From the NCBI GenBank assembly GCA_951230915.1, contig OX579633.1, positions 27,314,574 through 27,378,573 of the forward strand: 64,000 nt of DNA, in the 5' to 3' direction. Shown here piece after piece: positions 36,171 through 47,490 of the stretch. Source of the stretch: Antitrichia curtipendula. Its lineage: Eukaryota; Streptophyta; Bryopsida; Hypnales; Leucodontaceae. The position numbers and the translations under genes were made by a program. Each line of letters begins with the position of its first letter. Positions within the stretch are counted from its first letter, which is position 1. The notes beneath the pieces are model-generated. The model did not search any database. It worked only from the letters and a program-made list of their open reading frames with translations, and was not told where the DNA came from.

Positions 36171-36767
36171 TATGCATGAATCTTGGCTTGGCTTGGCTTG
36201 GAATGATTCTTTGATTGCTGTCGTGGAATCTGGGAAACACGTACTGTTGGAATTTTCAATTCGCTTGTAGACCCGGTTTGCTTCGGATCTTGCGAATTCA
36301 AGAGCGAATTCAAGAGCGGTAACTGAACTCTTCTCTGTGAAGAAATCGTCACATAGTTTTGTTTCAAGACTCTCGTGGCCCTGAAAATTCTTTACCCTTG
36401 AATTTCCTACAGGTGCACTCGCACAACATGGAGGCAGGGCGACGGCTTTGCTAGCGGTGGAATCCCCAAATAATATTAGTTCCCGGATGCTTCTTAGTTT
36501 TCTCAGTTTTCTTAGTTTTCGGCAAGAACGGGAGATGCCCAGATAACGCATTTCAGGGCATGGTCACATTCGTTTATAATCTCGTGTTTCAGAGCGCCAA
36601 AAATGTGACGCTCAAGTGCGCAATGTTCTAAAAGCGAGGATTGGAATAGATCTGAGGTTTCCTTTTGGGCCATCTGAGGTTCGGTCAAGCAATGAAACTG
36701 CACCAATTTCATTGAAATCTGCCATTTACTGAATGAGTACTCACTCTGCATTGGTCATCATTTGCAG
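36171..36767 (+). other. Probable 5' leader intron of the HAD gene
   Basis: A donor CGTTTTGAG|GTATGCATG at 36170/36171 and an acceptor TCATTTGCAG at 36767 frame a sequence without coding potential. The coding ATG follows at 36814. The intron contains a segment (about 36560-36680) shared with intron 1 of the IRX10-type gene. Confidence 0.5.
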
Positions 36768-36813
36768 AATTTTTTTCGTTTGCGAGGTGATGTGAAGTGT
36801 GCAATTTCCTGTT

Positions 36814-37831
36814 ATGCAAAACACGGGAGGACTGATGCGGTCAAGCTTCACTCGAGCGGTGGTTGTCCCCACACGACGAGGTCTCGCCACAATGGCAACG
36901 GGCAATGGACAAGCAGTGCCCAAGCCCCCCTTGAAGGGGATCGTCTTCGATATGGACGGCACGCTCACCGTTCCTTGCATCGACTTCCGCCTTATGTACC
37001 GCCGCGTCTTGGGCGACGACCACCCGGGCGTCGTCAATAACTCCCCCATCGACATCCTGCACGAGATTTCCACGTGGAGTTCGGAGAATCAGGTATTCAG
37101 ACAGTTTGCTTCATGTGTGCTTCATATTTGCCTCATGTGTGCTTCATGTGTGCATCGTATTTGCTTCATGTTTGCTTCATGTTTGTTGCATATTATGTTT
37201 CATGTGTGCTTCATTATTTGCTTCATGTTATGTTTCCTGTTTGCTTCCTGTTTGCCTTCTTCTTGTTGTAGCGAAACCCTGCGCTTAAAAATATTGAACC
37301 CACGTATCGTCAAGTGAGCAGGTGCAAGCGTTCGCCATCATCACCGAGATCGAGAAGGACGCTCACGAGAAGCTGCAGATCATGCCAGGCGCCAAGGAGG
37401 TTTCGTCCCTCCTGGACGCTCGTGGCATTCGCCGCGGCCTCATCACGCGCAACGTGAAGGACTCGGTGGATTTCTTCCACTCGCGCTTCGGCCTTCCTAG
37501 CTTCCGCCCTGCGCTGAGTCGCGAATTCACGCCCTACAAGCCCAGCCCTGCGCCGTTGCTGCACATCTGCGACGTCTGGGGCATCCGTCCCTCGGAGGTC
37601 ATGATGGTCGGGGACAGTGCTGCGGATGACATCGTTTGTGGAAATCGGGCTGGGGCGTGGACGTGCCTGCTGGACGGGCAGGGACGGTATACCGTCCCGG
37701 AGCTGGCGAAGGACAACATGCCGACACACACGATCCAGAGCTTGGTGGAACTCCACGCTCTCTTATTGGAAAACTATGACTTGCAATCAGTTGGGGATGC
37801 TCAGCCTGTGGTGCAACCATCTCGGGATTGA
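36814..37831 (+). CDS. HAD-superfamily hydrolase (phosphatase-like), plant At2g33255 type
   Basis: Haloacid dehalogenase-like hydrolases use an aspartate nucleophile, mostly to dephosphorylate small molecules; the substrate of this plant group is not known to me. Exons 36814-37092 and 37322-37831 join in phase 0 (AATCAG|GTATTC, GTGAGCAG|GTGCAA) to give 262 aa. Motif I is GIVFDMDGTLTVPCIDF (about residues 47-63), with Asp nucleophile and general acid. Motif II is GLITRN, motif III the Lys in YKPSPAPLLHIC, and motif IV MMVGDSAADD. All catalytic positions are present. The N-terminus (MQNTGGLMRSSFTRAVVV...RRGLA) is basic and hydroxylated, suggesting an organelle transit peptide; downstream ATGs at 36835 and 36892 could give shorter forms. 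The second exon is strikingly GC-rich compared with the surrounding DNA. Confidence 0.9.
37105..37265 (+). repeat. Degenerate minisatellite filling the HAD gene intron
   Basis: The 229-bp intron (37093-37321) is largely built of about 15 imperfect units of the form TGCTTCATGTT or TGCTTCATATT. It may affect splicing or be length-polymorphic. Confidence 0.75.
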
Positions 37832-38119
37832 GAATTAAGAAATGCCCAGTCGCTGTGGGGATGAAGAAATCTCACGGTTACTGCTGTCTGAGTGCCGTGG
37901 CTTCTCAGAAGAGTTACCTATTTTGACCTGGCATTAGGTCGTGTAAACCTTCTACATATTCTGAGCCCTGAGGTCATTCAAAAAACAGATATGCGCATTC
38001 TCGATTGGGTAGAACGACCTGGCATTACGTCCATTGATGCTCGAGAGCATTCATTAGTCCATTTTCATACCCCATTTGTTCACATTCGTGAATTGGAACG
38101 ACTCCCTGGAATACATGAC

Positions 38120-38282
<163 letters not shown>

Positions 38283-38481
38283 GCCATACATGACTTCGGA
38301 GTCTCTCAACATCTGGACAGCCAGCACCGCATGGGAGCACTGTATAGAATTTTGCAGAATTTTTGCAGAATTTTATGTCTTCAGTGGGGCATTTGGAAAG
38401 TTTTTTACGTAGAATGGAATCCGGGAATAGGCAAGCATTGCTGTCTATTCTTATTTCAGCATATTGGAGGCCAGGTATTTT

Positions 38482-38504
38482 CACCCTAAACCCTAAACCC
38501 TAGG
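38482..38504. repeat. Short telomere-like motif
   Basis: ACCCTAAACCCTAAACCCTA is just under three units of the plant telomere repeat, embedded in non-telomeric sequence. It may be a telo-box or an interstitial telomeric scrap. Confidence 0.6.
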
Positions 38505-39019
38505 GCATTTCTGGATAAATGCTATATTTGTATAGAATGTCAGCTCGTTTCTCACATCCCCATGTGTATCATTTTGCAATCAGTAATAATAAGGTGGAAT
38601 CATCCCAAACTGTTCATGTACCCATTCATGTACAATAGATTTTTCTTTAAGTATTCCTAGATTTTCATTAAAGTGTCCCTCGAAAGTGTCATTAAACTGT
38701 CTTCTTACTTAATTGTAATTGGTGGACTGTTGGTTTTGTCAGATTTTAGTTTTAGATCCAACTATATGACAATTTATGTGCCTTAGGGAGCTTCCATTTT
38801 GAAAATTCATAGAAATTACATGTCATATTCATAAAATCTTTTTTATTTATTTTTAAATTCATGATTCACAATTTCTAATACTACACAAATATTATTTTTT
38901 AGAAAAAGGTGCCTCCAACTATGATGAACAGTCCATCATGCACAAAATTAGGAGTTTATCCTCATGCCATTGTTGATTTTTTTTTAAATTTAAATTTGCA
39001 CATAAAGACAAGTGTGAGA

Positions 39020-39300
39020 AACAGCATGAGCATTTGAAATTATTATTTTTGACAAAATATAAATTTGTTATGGATTTTTGAAGTGTTTAGTTCATCATGG
39101 CCCAAAAGAATCTCTAGACTATCCCAAAACCAACAAAAGGTGTAGCCGTAATGGTCACCTTACTTAACAAAAGTAGTCACAATATTTTTTAATATGACGG
39201 CAATATGAAGGCCTGAATAAATTACTTCTTGCAATGAATTTACACTAGAAATATGAAAGGTGGAGTTCCTACTACAGTCATTAATCACTATGTTAACATC
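39020..39300 (+). repeat. Uninterrupted copy of the repeat found split at 6270-7330
   Basis: Shares ATATAAATTTGTTATGGATT, TCTCTAGACTATCCCAAAAC and AGTCACAATATTTT with 6270-6494, then continues directly into the sequence matching 7245-7330. The flanking 38505-39019 and 39301-40255 show nothing recognisable. Confidence 0.55.
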
Positions 39301-40255
39301 ACTTAAGACATTGGTCGTGACCCAAATCTCATACATTGAAAAAAAGTGTAAAAGGTCATCCCCTCGGTATCTAGAATGGATCTGTACTACCTTACTAAGA
39401 CCCCAATCCCCAAGTCTTTAATTGTTTTCATTTTTAGACTCAATTTTTTTTAGAAGGGTGACCACGTGACTGCAATATCGATTTTGAAAAAATTCTAGTG
39501 AAATAAGATATGCATTATTATATTTCAAGTGAAAAGTTATGAATAAAAGTTTAATCCCTAAATGCATGAGCCACCAAAATTTTAGGCTTGTTTTGGTATG
39601 GGCAGTTAAATTCCTTTGACCGGTTAAAAAAAAATATAGACAATTTTGGGGGTTAACTATTGAAAGTTTTTATTTTTCACTAAAAAGGGTAAATATCTGA
39701 TTTTTGAGAGGTCCTCAAAGGCAAATATATACCATTAGTGGAAGAGTAAAGTTAGTGAACTTTACTTGATTTCCTCGGCTTTAAGCAAAGCTTAATAATT
39801 TCACTTGATTTGAGATCTAAGAAATTGTATTTATCTATTTGCTTTGAAAATGGTCCCAATGGAAAGAATAAAGTGTTTTCATGATTTTCACCATTGAAAA
39901 TTTAAACATGCAAGTGTTGATTTGGAGTTACTTGTGATGTCTACTTATAAAAAAAATGCATTTCAACAATTGCAAGGTGGATTGTGTAATGAATTTGATA
40001 GCTTTTCATGTGAAATTCATTTTTTGGGAAGTACATTTTAGTGTACTAACACTATTTGTAGTTGTTCATGTCACTTCCAATCCCAAAAAACTTTTATATG
40101 TAAATTTCTGAAACATTGTGGGGAGGGACATCATACTAAAAATAAAAAAGGTTCATTTTTCTTATTATAATCTCACAACTCCTATGCAATTTTGCACTCA
40201 AACTTGGTATATACATTAATAAGCAAGTTCGTTAAACGTCTATACGCTCAAATTT

Positions 40256-40562
40256 TGAAAAAAAAAAATTTGCTTCATTGAGGATAACTATAAGCCCATG
40301 CTCTATTTTCATAGTCAAAACACACTTGAAAGAATTAGGCATTTGGAAAAGGTTGAAAAAAAAAAATTTGCTTCATTGAGGATAACTATAAGCCCATGCT
40401 CTATTTTCATAGCCAAAACACACTTGAAAGAATTAGGCATTTGGAAAAGGTTGAAAAAAAAAAAATTTGCTTCATTGAGGATAACTATAAGCCCATGCTC
40501 TATTTTCATAGTCAAAACACACTTGAAAGAATTAGGCATTTGGGAAAGGATTAGGCATTTAG
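40256..40562. repeat. Three-copy tandem repeat, 98-99 bp unit
   Basis: Three near-identical units, each starting with an A-run, then TTTGCTTCATTGAGGATAAC and ending GAATTAGGCATTTGG. Open on both strands for about 90 codons because the unit lacks stops, but there is no gene-like context. Confidence 0.9.
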
Positions 40563-40681
40563 GGGCTAAGGTAACAGTCAATCACAAACCTTGAAGTATT
40601 ACATTTGTGACATACTCCATCGAAAGATCTCGATTGTCATCTCATTTCTGAATTGTTGCAAGGCTTGATAACACTTTTTAA

Positions 40682-41276
40682 CCCCTAAAGCCCCGAGGGT
40701 GTTTTCTGCCAAAAAACACTCAAAACTACCACTTTTGTTGTATTCACTTAAGGAAACCAAATTTTTTGTTTTTTTGGGAATTTAACCGTAGGATCTTGTA
40801 CTTAACTTGTTTGAGATCATGTAGTAAAATTTTTATCAAATTTCACTATATGGATTGGAAGATACTAGCATTCAAAGTTGAACAAAAAGTTTTTTTTTCA
40901 AGAAGATGCTTAAATTGCCCAAAAAACTAAGATTGTCCATAACTTTCTCATCCCTAGTCCAAATAGAATGAATCAAAGCTTCACAAATAGGTAAAAACAT
41001 AATATTTTAGGAAACAATTCAAAAAAAATTATTTTGACTTTTTGTAATTATTTTTGGACTGCCCGCCAATCTCCGTTTCTTACTCATTGTGCCATAACTT
41101 TTTCATCTAGCATCCGATTGAAACAAAAATTATATATCCATAAAGCTCTTGCAAAGCTATACAACCTCAAAAAATCTCAAAAATATTCACCTCAAATTGA
41201 GACAAATTAAGACAATAGGAACCTACCCTACCCGGACCCAAATTGTCCCCCGAGGGGACAAGCGGGGCTTTAGGGG
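40682..41276. mobile_element. TTAA-bounded CCCCTAAAG element, copy B
   Basis: TTAA at 40678-40681 and 41277-41280 flank termini CCCCTAAAGCCCC and GGGGCTTTAGGGG, perfect inverted repeats of 13 bp. The interior (ACCAAATTTTTTG, ACCGTAGGATCTTGTA, TGGATTGGAAGATA) is related to copies A and C but shorter (595 bp). No transposase frame. Confidence 0.75.
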
Positions 41277-41280
41277 TTAA

Positions 41281-41694
41281 TGGGTTTCTACTTCCTACCA
41301 TATAAACTGGAATACCTGTAGGTGGAAGGCAAACTAGCACAAGAAACAATTACGAGAAATATCCAAGAACGAAAAATACTTCAAAATTGAAGTTCGTTAA
41401 ATGTTCATCACAGAGAACCCCTCTCCAATTGAAGGGCAATCAATTGTCCAACCCTATTTGGGTTAAGATACGGAAATGATCCAGGCTTGTTTGTCAACGA
41501 ACACTAGCTTAGGAACATAAACCAAATGAAAAACCACCACATGTACATGATCTAACAATCTAAAATACGTATAGTGAGAAACTTTCTATGAGTTGAGCTA
41601 CTGACTCGTAGTCTATTGACTACAAGTCTCTTCCTTCAAAGAAAACTACCCGGAGGTAGAATAGGAGGTCCGCGCATACGACGTTTCGCGATTC
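41281..41694. other. 3' flank of the DeSI-like gene
   Basis: Probably 3' UTR and intergenic sequence. No other gene seen. Confidence 0.45.
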
Positions 41695-43155
41695 TCAAGC
41701 AGCATTCTGAGGATGAGCGGATGAAACGCCTCCCATTCGATGCCTCTCCAGAACTCTCCGAGCGGCTAGTGCAGCAGCTTCACTGGCTCTTAGACTCCCC
41801 GATGCCATGATGAGAGCAAATTCCTGTGTAATCTCTTGAGTGACTTTAGCTCTAGCATTGTTTAGATCGTGGCCTGCTGGCGGGGCAGGCGCAGGCAATA
41901 CTGTTTGTAGGGCCTTAGTGGTGCTTTGCTCACTTTTGGCGACAGTCAGGTTCGCACCTGTCAAAAACACTCAAAACATATCAGTTGCTGTGAGTCAACA
42001 ACATGTCAAGTTGGGAAATAAACGACACTCGCTCACAAAGCGACGTATGGAAGCAGTCCAACAAGACATGTACACAACTAGGTTCGCGGGACAAATAGGG
42101 TATGTGCAATTAGCGAGGGCTTAGAGGAGTTTACAAAGAGCCATTAGCATATGATTATGAGAAAGAGGCTCACAATTCGACTAAGTTCGCAAACGCAACA
42201 AAGTAGAAGTCGAAATATACATACCCATAGGTTTCGATGGCGTTGAAATACGAGCAGGCGAGACGTGAGCAGGTACATCGTCTAGACTGATTGACCGAGG
42301 TGAAGATGAAGTGTCCACAGCCGCGCTGGTGGACCTGGTGGGCGCCGCTGGAGATGGCAACGATGAAGGCAAATGGACATTGGCAAAATTAGGCATCGCT
42401 TGTGCTGAAGCGGCTTGATACGGTGCTGCAGGGACTCCGCCATTTCGCAAAGTCGTCTCGAGATTCTCTATCATAGGCCCTGCCGTTCCACATACAATAT
42501 TAGATACAAACTCTGAATACCTTCGACAACGCATCACTCAATTCAAAAGTTGGAAAATTTTGAACAAAGCTGATATTGAACTTACTTAGCAGATGACCCA
42601 TGGGGCTATTAATAACCTCCTCAGGCAGGCGCAGTATATGTTCCGGAATGCCTGATCCCACCAAAAACTGGCAGACCTCATCTGAGAAATTGTTGCAATT
42701 GTGTTTCAAGAGGTTATAAGTCTCCTGCGTGTACCGCGGTTGTATGTCTCGCAAATACTCTTCGAAAATCTCCTGAGGGACCTGAGTGGTACCCAGCTCT
42801 GCTACTTGAACAGGCTTTCCATACGGACTTTGCTTTAGCGGTACACTCTGTATCCCACCACCAAAAAAATATTCCTTTCCATACACTCCAACACCTGTGT
42901 GCCAAATGGCTTCAATTACTTTGCCCAGAAATTGGGAAGAAAGCTGACGAGCCAGCCCTTGGCTAAGGTCATAGACATAAAGTTCGACTTTCCATCCGCC
43001 CTGTTCCACAGCAGAAGTTTAGAAGTAAGAATAGTTTCTTCGCCAGAAAGTATGGGAGCACGAATACTTTTCCTGATCTGTTCCAATGTTCCAAGAACTC
43101 TCAATCGAAGCAGGTGCCGCAACAAATTTGCTAAATTGAAACATACCTGTGCCAT
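41695..43155 (-). CDS. DeSI/PPPDE-type peptidase (putative deSUMOylating isopeptidase)
   Basis: PPPDE/DeSI proteins are cysteine proteases with a His-Cys catalytic dyad, proposed to remove SUMO or ubiquitin-like tags. Four exons join in phase: 43155-43147, 43000-42586, 42479-42225 and 41957-41695, giving 313 aa. The first coding exon is only nine bases (Met-Ala-Gln) before GTATGT. The catalytic domain fills about residues 4-150: YVYDLSQGLARQLSSQFLGK, the His in IWHTGVGVYGKEYFFGGGIQ and the Cys in LLKHNCNNFSDEVCQFLVG, both dyad residues present. The rejoined SPMGHLLRPMIENLETTLRN matches plant homologues such as At3g07090, supporting the splice. The C-terminal half is a Ser/Pro/Ala-rich, probably disordered tail ending in an Ala/Arg helix, longer than in that Arabidopsis protein (about 265 aa). 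Confidence 0.85.
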
Positions 43156-44099
43156 TAGTTCGAAAACCGATGTCTCGAGTTGAGCTTAGTAGCAGACTCC
43201 TCACACCTGCAGTAAAGGAGGTCAAAGTCAGAATCCTCACATGCAAACACAAGCGAAATAAGCAAGGAGAGTTGCCTAAATAGCCAAAGGGTGATCAATC
43301 GCATTATGCGTTCAGCGACCTCTATATCGATGATGGCGAAATTGAATTAACTTCACCACAGCACATTGACAAGCGACGTGCTTCACTTAAATATGAATGA
43401 CCACAATAAAGCTGACGTACCTAATATCATCTAACCTCATTACCAGAAGACGATAACCGCAACCTATAATTATCAAACCTACGCCCCATGAAAGTGTAAC
43501 CAAATGCCAGAGCTACAACCAATAAACTCCTAGGAGTCATTTGACACACAAGCTGCAAACTCGCACAAGGCGACTCTCAGGAAACACGACTGCGACAACG
43601 CCAAGAATTCCGTCGCAGAAGCTTACCACTCTTTCTCTTCCAACCTGTCGCAGGGAGCGTACCGACACGAATCCCAACCGCCTCAAATCCCAACCACCTT
43701 CCCCAGGACTCAAAACTCCGCACAAGAAATTCCACTGATGTTCACAACGGACTTTGAATGGCCTGTGTTGCAAGTATTTGAAGAGAAAGCGCACGGCCTG
43801 TGGCGAGAGATTGCGAAGAAGAGGTCGAAACTGTAGCCGGTGCAGAAAGGCTTTCGCCGCACGGTTCCAGTAAACAAACCCTAATAATAAGGCAGGTGAG
43901 AAGATTCCAGAAGCCAGGAAGTTACCTACGACGACCAGTGGACAGAGCTGTACAGCAGTTCGGAACCTTCCCGAGGGTTCTTGAATCGGTTCCCGGTGTG
44001 AACGCTCGAGTTGGAAAGGAAATCTGGATGAAAGTTTCGTTCACGACGGTTTTCGCTGTGGGGATGAATGAGAACGTTACCGGCCTAACCCTTGAACTG
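43156..44099 (-). promoter_or_regulatory. Leader/promoter region of the DeSI-like gene
   Basis: On the minus strand this GC-richer stretch probably holds the 5' UTR, with possible leader introns, and the promoter upstream of the 9-nt first coding exon. Chance frames of 80-100 codons on both strands (for example 43800-44102 plus) show no family features. Confidence 0.4.
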
Positions 44100-44293
44100 T
44101 GACCCTTGAACGCTGGGCTGGTGACCGTGAAAAAATCCCTTTTCGTACTATGTGACATCATCTACCTTGAAAAAAACAAAAAGATTCATTGGAAGTCAAA
44201 CTATTGTGGCACAAAATTCCAAGGATGAACAATTGCACTTTTGTCCTATACAAGAAAGATTCTTTGTCATCCTTCAAACAAAATTTGCAAGGG
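44100..44293. mobile_element. TTAA-type element, second family, copy I
   Basis: Left end ACCCTTGAACGCTGGGCTGG and right end TTGCAAGGGTTAA, with the internal CATTGGAAGTCAAACTAT and GATTCTTTGTCATCC shared with the copy at 45807. The left TTAA has been lost. Non-coding. Confidence 0.45.
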
Positions 44294-44310
44294 TTAATTA
44301 AAGGAGGGCA

Positions 44311-44575
44311 CACCCAAAATTCAAAACTATAAAACGGTTGCCATCATCACTCTCTGTACATCTCCAAAATCAATACGTACATAAGTTGAAGAAATGATTT
44401 TAGAACACCAATGCTACAATTTTTTTGACCCTTTGTAATTCTTGCATATTGTATTCAAATGTCACGTTCTTTGGTGCCTTGGAGCCTCCTTTCACTTGCT
44501 AACAAAAAAATATGAATATTAAATCAGTCTAATAATAGTTATTAGGTACAATAACAAACGTGACAATTTTAGAGT
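44311..44575 (+). repeat. Dispersed repeat J, copy 3
   Basis: Longer copy, from AGGGCACACCCAAAATTCAA through TACATCTCCAAAATCAATAC and CCTCCTTTCACTTGCTAAC to TCTAATAATAGTTATTAGGT. It matches 47208 and 54235 over this full length, indicating a family of about 270 bp. Confidence 0.6.
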
Positions 44576-45802
44576 ACCTATTTTAGTTGAATGACTAATT
44601 GAAAAACTATCGAACTGCATGGAAGTAAAAAATTATATTTGAATTTCAAGTTTATTAAAGATTGTATGTTGTGTTGTCAATCAATATGACAAAGTCTATA
44701 TTAATTAGAATAAACCAATAAAAATCACAATAATTAATAGAGACTCTTGGATTGATTGGATTTCTAAATTTTTTTTTTCAATTTTTTTTTTCTATGCAAG
44801 GTTTATTTGGTGGTATCTACTTTAAATGAAACTAAGATCTGTAAGTCAAAAAAGTGTTCATAGTACAAAGTGTTCATCAAATGCTTGCAATTGGAGAATT
44901 TAGTACTTGGAAAAATCTTTGATGTTTTTGTCATGCAATCTTTTGGAGGGAGTGGCAAAATAAATCAAACTACAGAATCTTCAAATGTTAAAAATAGAAA
45001 TTATAATAATGATGAATTTTTAAAAGTTAAATCTTCAAATTTAATTTGAAATAAACTTGTAAATATTTTTCTAAATTTGACCCGATATGGATAATTTATC
45101 CTTTAATGTTCAACATTGTCTTTTCTAACCTCTAAAATGCCTAGGGGGACAAAATGGACTTTAGGTAGGCTCCAACAGTCTCAATAACTGTCATAATTTT
45201 CTAAAACTTTTTGCAAACAACAATGCTAGCATGTGAGCATATGAAACTTGTGTCTAGGTATAAATAAATATCTTACAACCATTGAAGTTGCTTATAATGT
45301 AAACACTTGTAATATAGGTATCCTAAAATCTTGGGAGGTTTCTACAATATAGATTCCTATGCCCATGTGCTCACGATATGACTAGGCTCACATATTAACT
45401 CCCTTATGGCAAAATGAGCTCAAATTTTAATTTGGCGGGTAGAAAAAAACATCCACAAGAACTTAAATTTAAAATTATTTAAAATCATAGGTTGTATTTT
45501 TATCTATATAAGAAACTTTTATTCATTACATTTAGATTTCTTATGTGAATGCTATTAACAATCTTGTTTTGGAAGCAATCAAAGCATTTTCTTGAAAAAA
45601 ATAACTTACAAGATTTATTTCAAGGGGTTAAAATCCAGTTTGATAGAACAATCTTGCCATTGAGATTAGTGTATTTCAATTCCCACTTTTAGAACTATTA
45701 ACGATTTGGTTTTCCCTTCAATCTTGAACTTGCTTCTACATAATAATTTTTTAATGTACAGAAATTAAATTAAAAAAAATTCCTAGACACTCAAATCAAA
45801 TT
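44576..45802. other. AT-rich intergenic DNA
   Basis: No gene recognised. Short TTAACC-like phrases near 45127 may be a decayed TTAA element, but the ends are not clear. Confidence 0.45.
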
Positions 45803-45806
45803 TTAA

Positions 45807-46026
45807 CCCTTAAACGACAAGCTCATAACCGTAGAAATCATCTATTTTGTCACTGTATGAATTGTTGGATTTAAATAATGCAAAAGCACTCATTGGAAGA
45901 CAAACTATGTAGATGATCTTCCCTTTTCACACAAAATTGGGAGGATGTATAGTTGCACTTCTATCCTACATGGAGAGATTCTTTGTCATTCATCGGCAAG
46001 AAAACGTCCTCAACAATGTTTATGGG
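45807..46026. mobile_element. TTAA-type element, second family, copy F
   Basis: TTAA at 45803-45806 is followed by CCCTTAAACGACAAGC, and the right end reads TGTTTATGGG before TTAA at 46027-46030. The interior (CACTCATTGGAAGACAAACT, TTCACACAAAATTGGGAGGA) is the reverse complement of the interior at 53764-53983. Non-coding. Confidence 0.5.
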
Positions 46027-46030
46027 TTAA

Positions 46031-47207
46031 ACATCAAAAATAAGAAATTCAAAACCAGTAGTATAAGAATTTTAAAGCTAAGAAGATTCAAAGTCTCATA
46101 TTCTAGTTATGCAGGGTAAAAAAATCCATTTTTTGTACTTCAAATGCAAACATCTTGCAATCTACATGGTCAAAAAATTTGAAATTTCTTCCACACATTC
46201 TTACACTAGTCTAATGTAAAATCCTATGATTAGATATGCAAAAAAATAATAATTTTTAACATTTTTTTCTCTTTGTAATAGAAATGGTAGTTTTTAGTGT
46301 TTTTTGATGGAAAAAGGCCTGGGCACTTTAGATGCTAGTGCAAACTTCAATAACGTTTATATACAGAGAGATGTATAGATATATTATACTTCATTTATAT
46401 CATATATTAGAATAATCTATAATTTATAGTAAAGGTGATGGTTAAAATGTAGAACAATATTTTATAACAAAATATTTTAAAACATTTATGAAGAAGAAAA
46501 TACAAATAAAATATATATAATGCTAAAATAAAGTCTATTATAATGCAACAACATTCGAAAGATTTCATCAAAGTGCAAAATTTTTGTTGAGAAGATTTTG
46601 GGATGTCATTAGAGTTTGGCATAAATAAATGAATGAAAAAAATATGTGAATGAAAAAGTGATGAATGAAATCATGATATAATTTGCATAGAATAGAAGAG
46701 ATTAAAATATTTGGATTCTAACAAATGAAATATGCAATTAGAATATTTCATTAAATTTTTGGATTTTGCAAAATTTTGAAATGATTAGAAAATTGAACCT
46801 ATGAGGTTTCATTTTCTTTATTTAAATTGGATATATAAATTAATAATTTTAAAGTTAGACAAGAAAATATTTAGTTTTTGGATATATGAACCTTTAGAAT
46901 TATGGATTATTAAAGACCTAAAAAAACTACTAAAACGTAAATGCCATTTTACCTTAGGTCTTATAGAAAAAGTTAGGAACCTCTACCACTACACCTAAAT
47001 GGTTATTTAGTATTGGTGGATAGTTAGACAACATAAGAAGTAGGATGCCCAATCTAACAATGCCACCATTGCTCATCATGAATGTCACAACCCTATAATT
47101 ACAAATGGTATTGAATAGTAAATCCTTGTGATAAATAGTTTAGACCATAGTAAATAACCATTTCAATGTAGTGGAAAGGTGGTCTTAGGGCATTAAGCTA
47201 CAATAAG
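46031..47207. other. Very AT-rich intergenic DNA
   Basis: No gene or element boundary recognised. Confidence 0.5.
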
Positions 47208-47490
47208 GTGGATACACACAAATTCACACTCTATCTAAAACCGCTGTCATCACTCTGGGTACATCTTCAAAACAATATGTACCTATGTTGAAGAAACAAT
47301 TTCATAACATGTACCAAATAAAACTTTGTTCCTTCATAAATTTTGCATACAAGATCTAAATGATGTGTTCTTGGATGCTATTGAATCTCTTATCATTTGC
47401 CTATTCAGAAATATAAAATTTGCACCAATCTAATAATATAAAAGGTTCACAATAAAAAGTGGTGTTTTGGAGGGTACTCATCTTATAAGA
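47208..47490 (+). repeat. Dispersed repeat J, copy 4
   Basis: GGTGGATACACACAAATTCA at the left, core TACATCTTCAAAACAATATG, and AGTGGTGTTTTGGAGGGTAC at the right. Same order and orientation as 44311 and 54235. Confidence 0.6.

Noticed and set aside
38482..38504. Chromosome end suggested by the CCCTAAA motif
   Set aside because: Fewer than three units, with ordinary sequence on both sides; only a telomere-like motif.
40298..40594. Repeat protein of about 98 residues
   Set aside because: Product of the 98-99 bp tandem repeat, which happens to lack stops; no gene context.
43800..44102. 100-codon plus-strand frame
   Set aside because: Lies in the leader/promoter region of the minus-strand DeSI-like gene with no family features.
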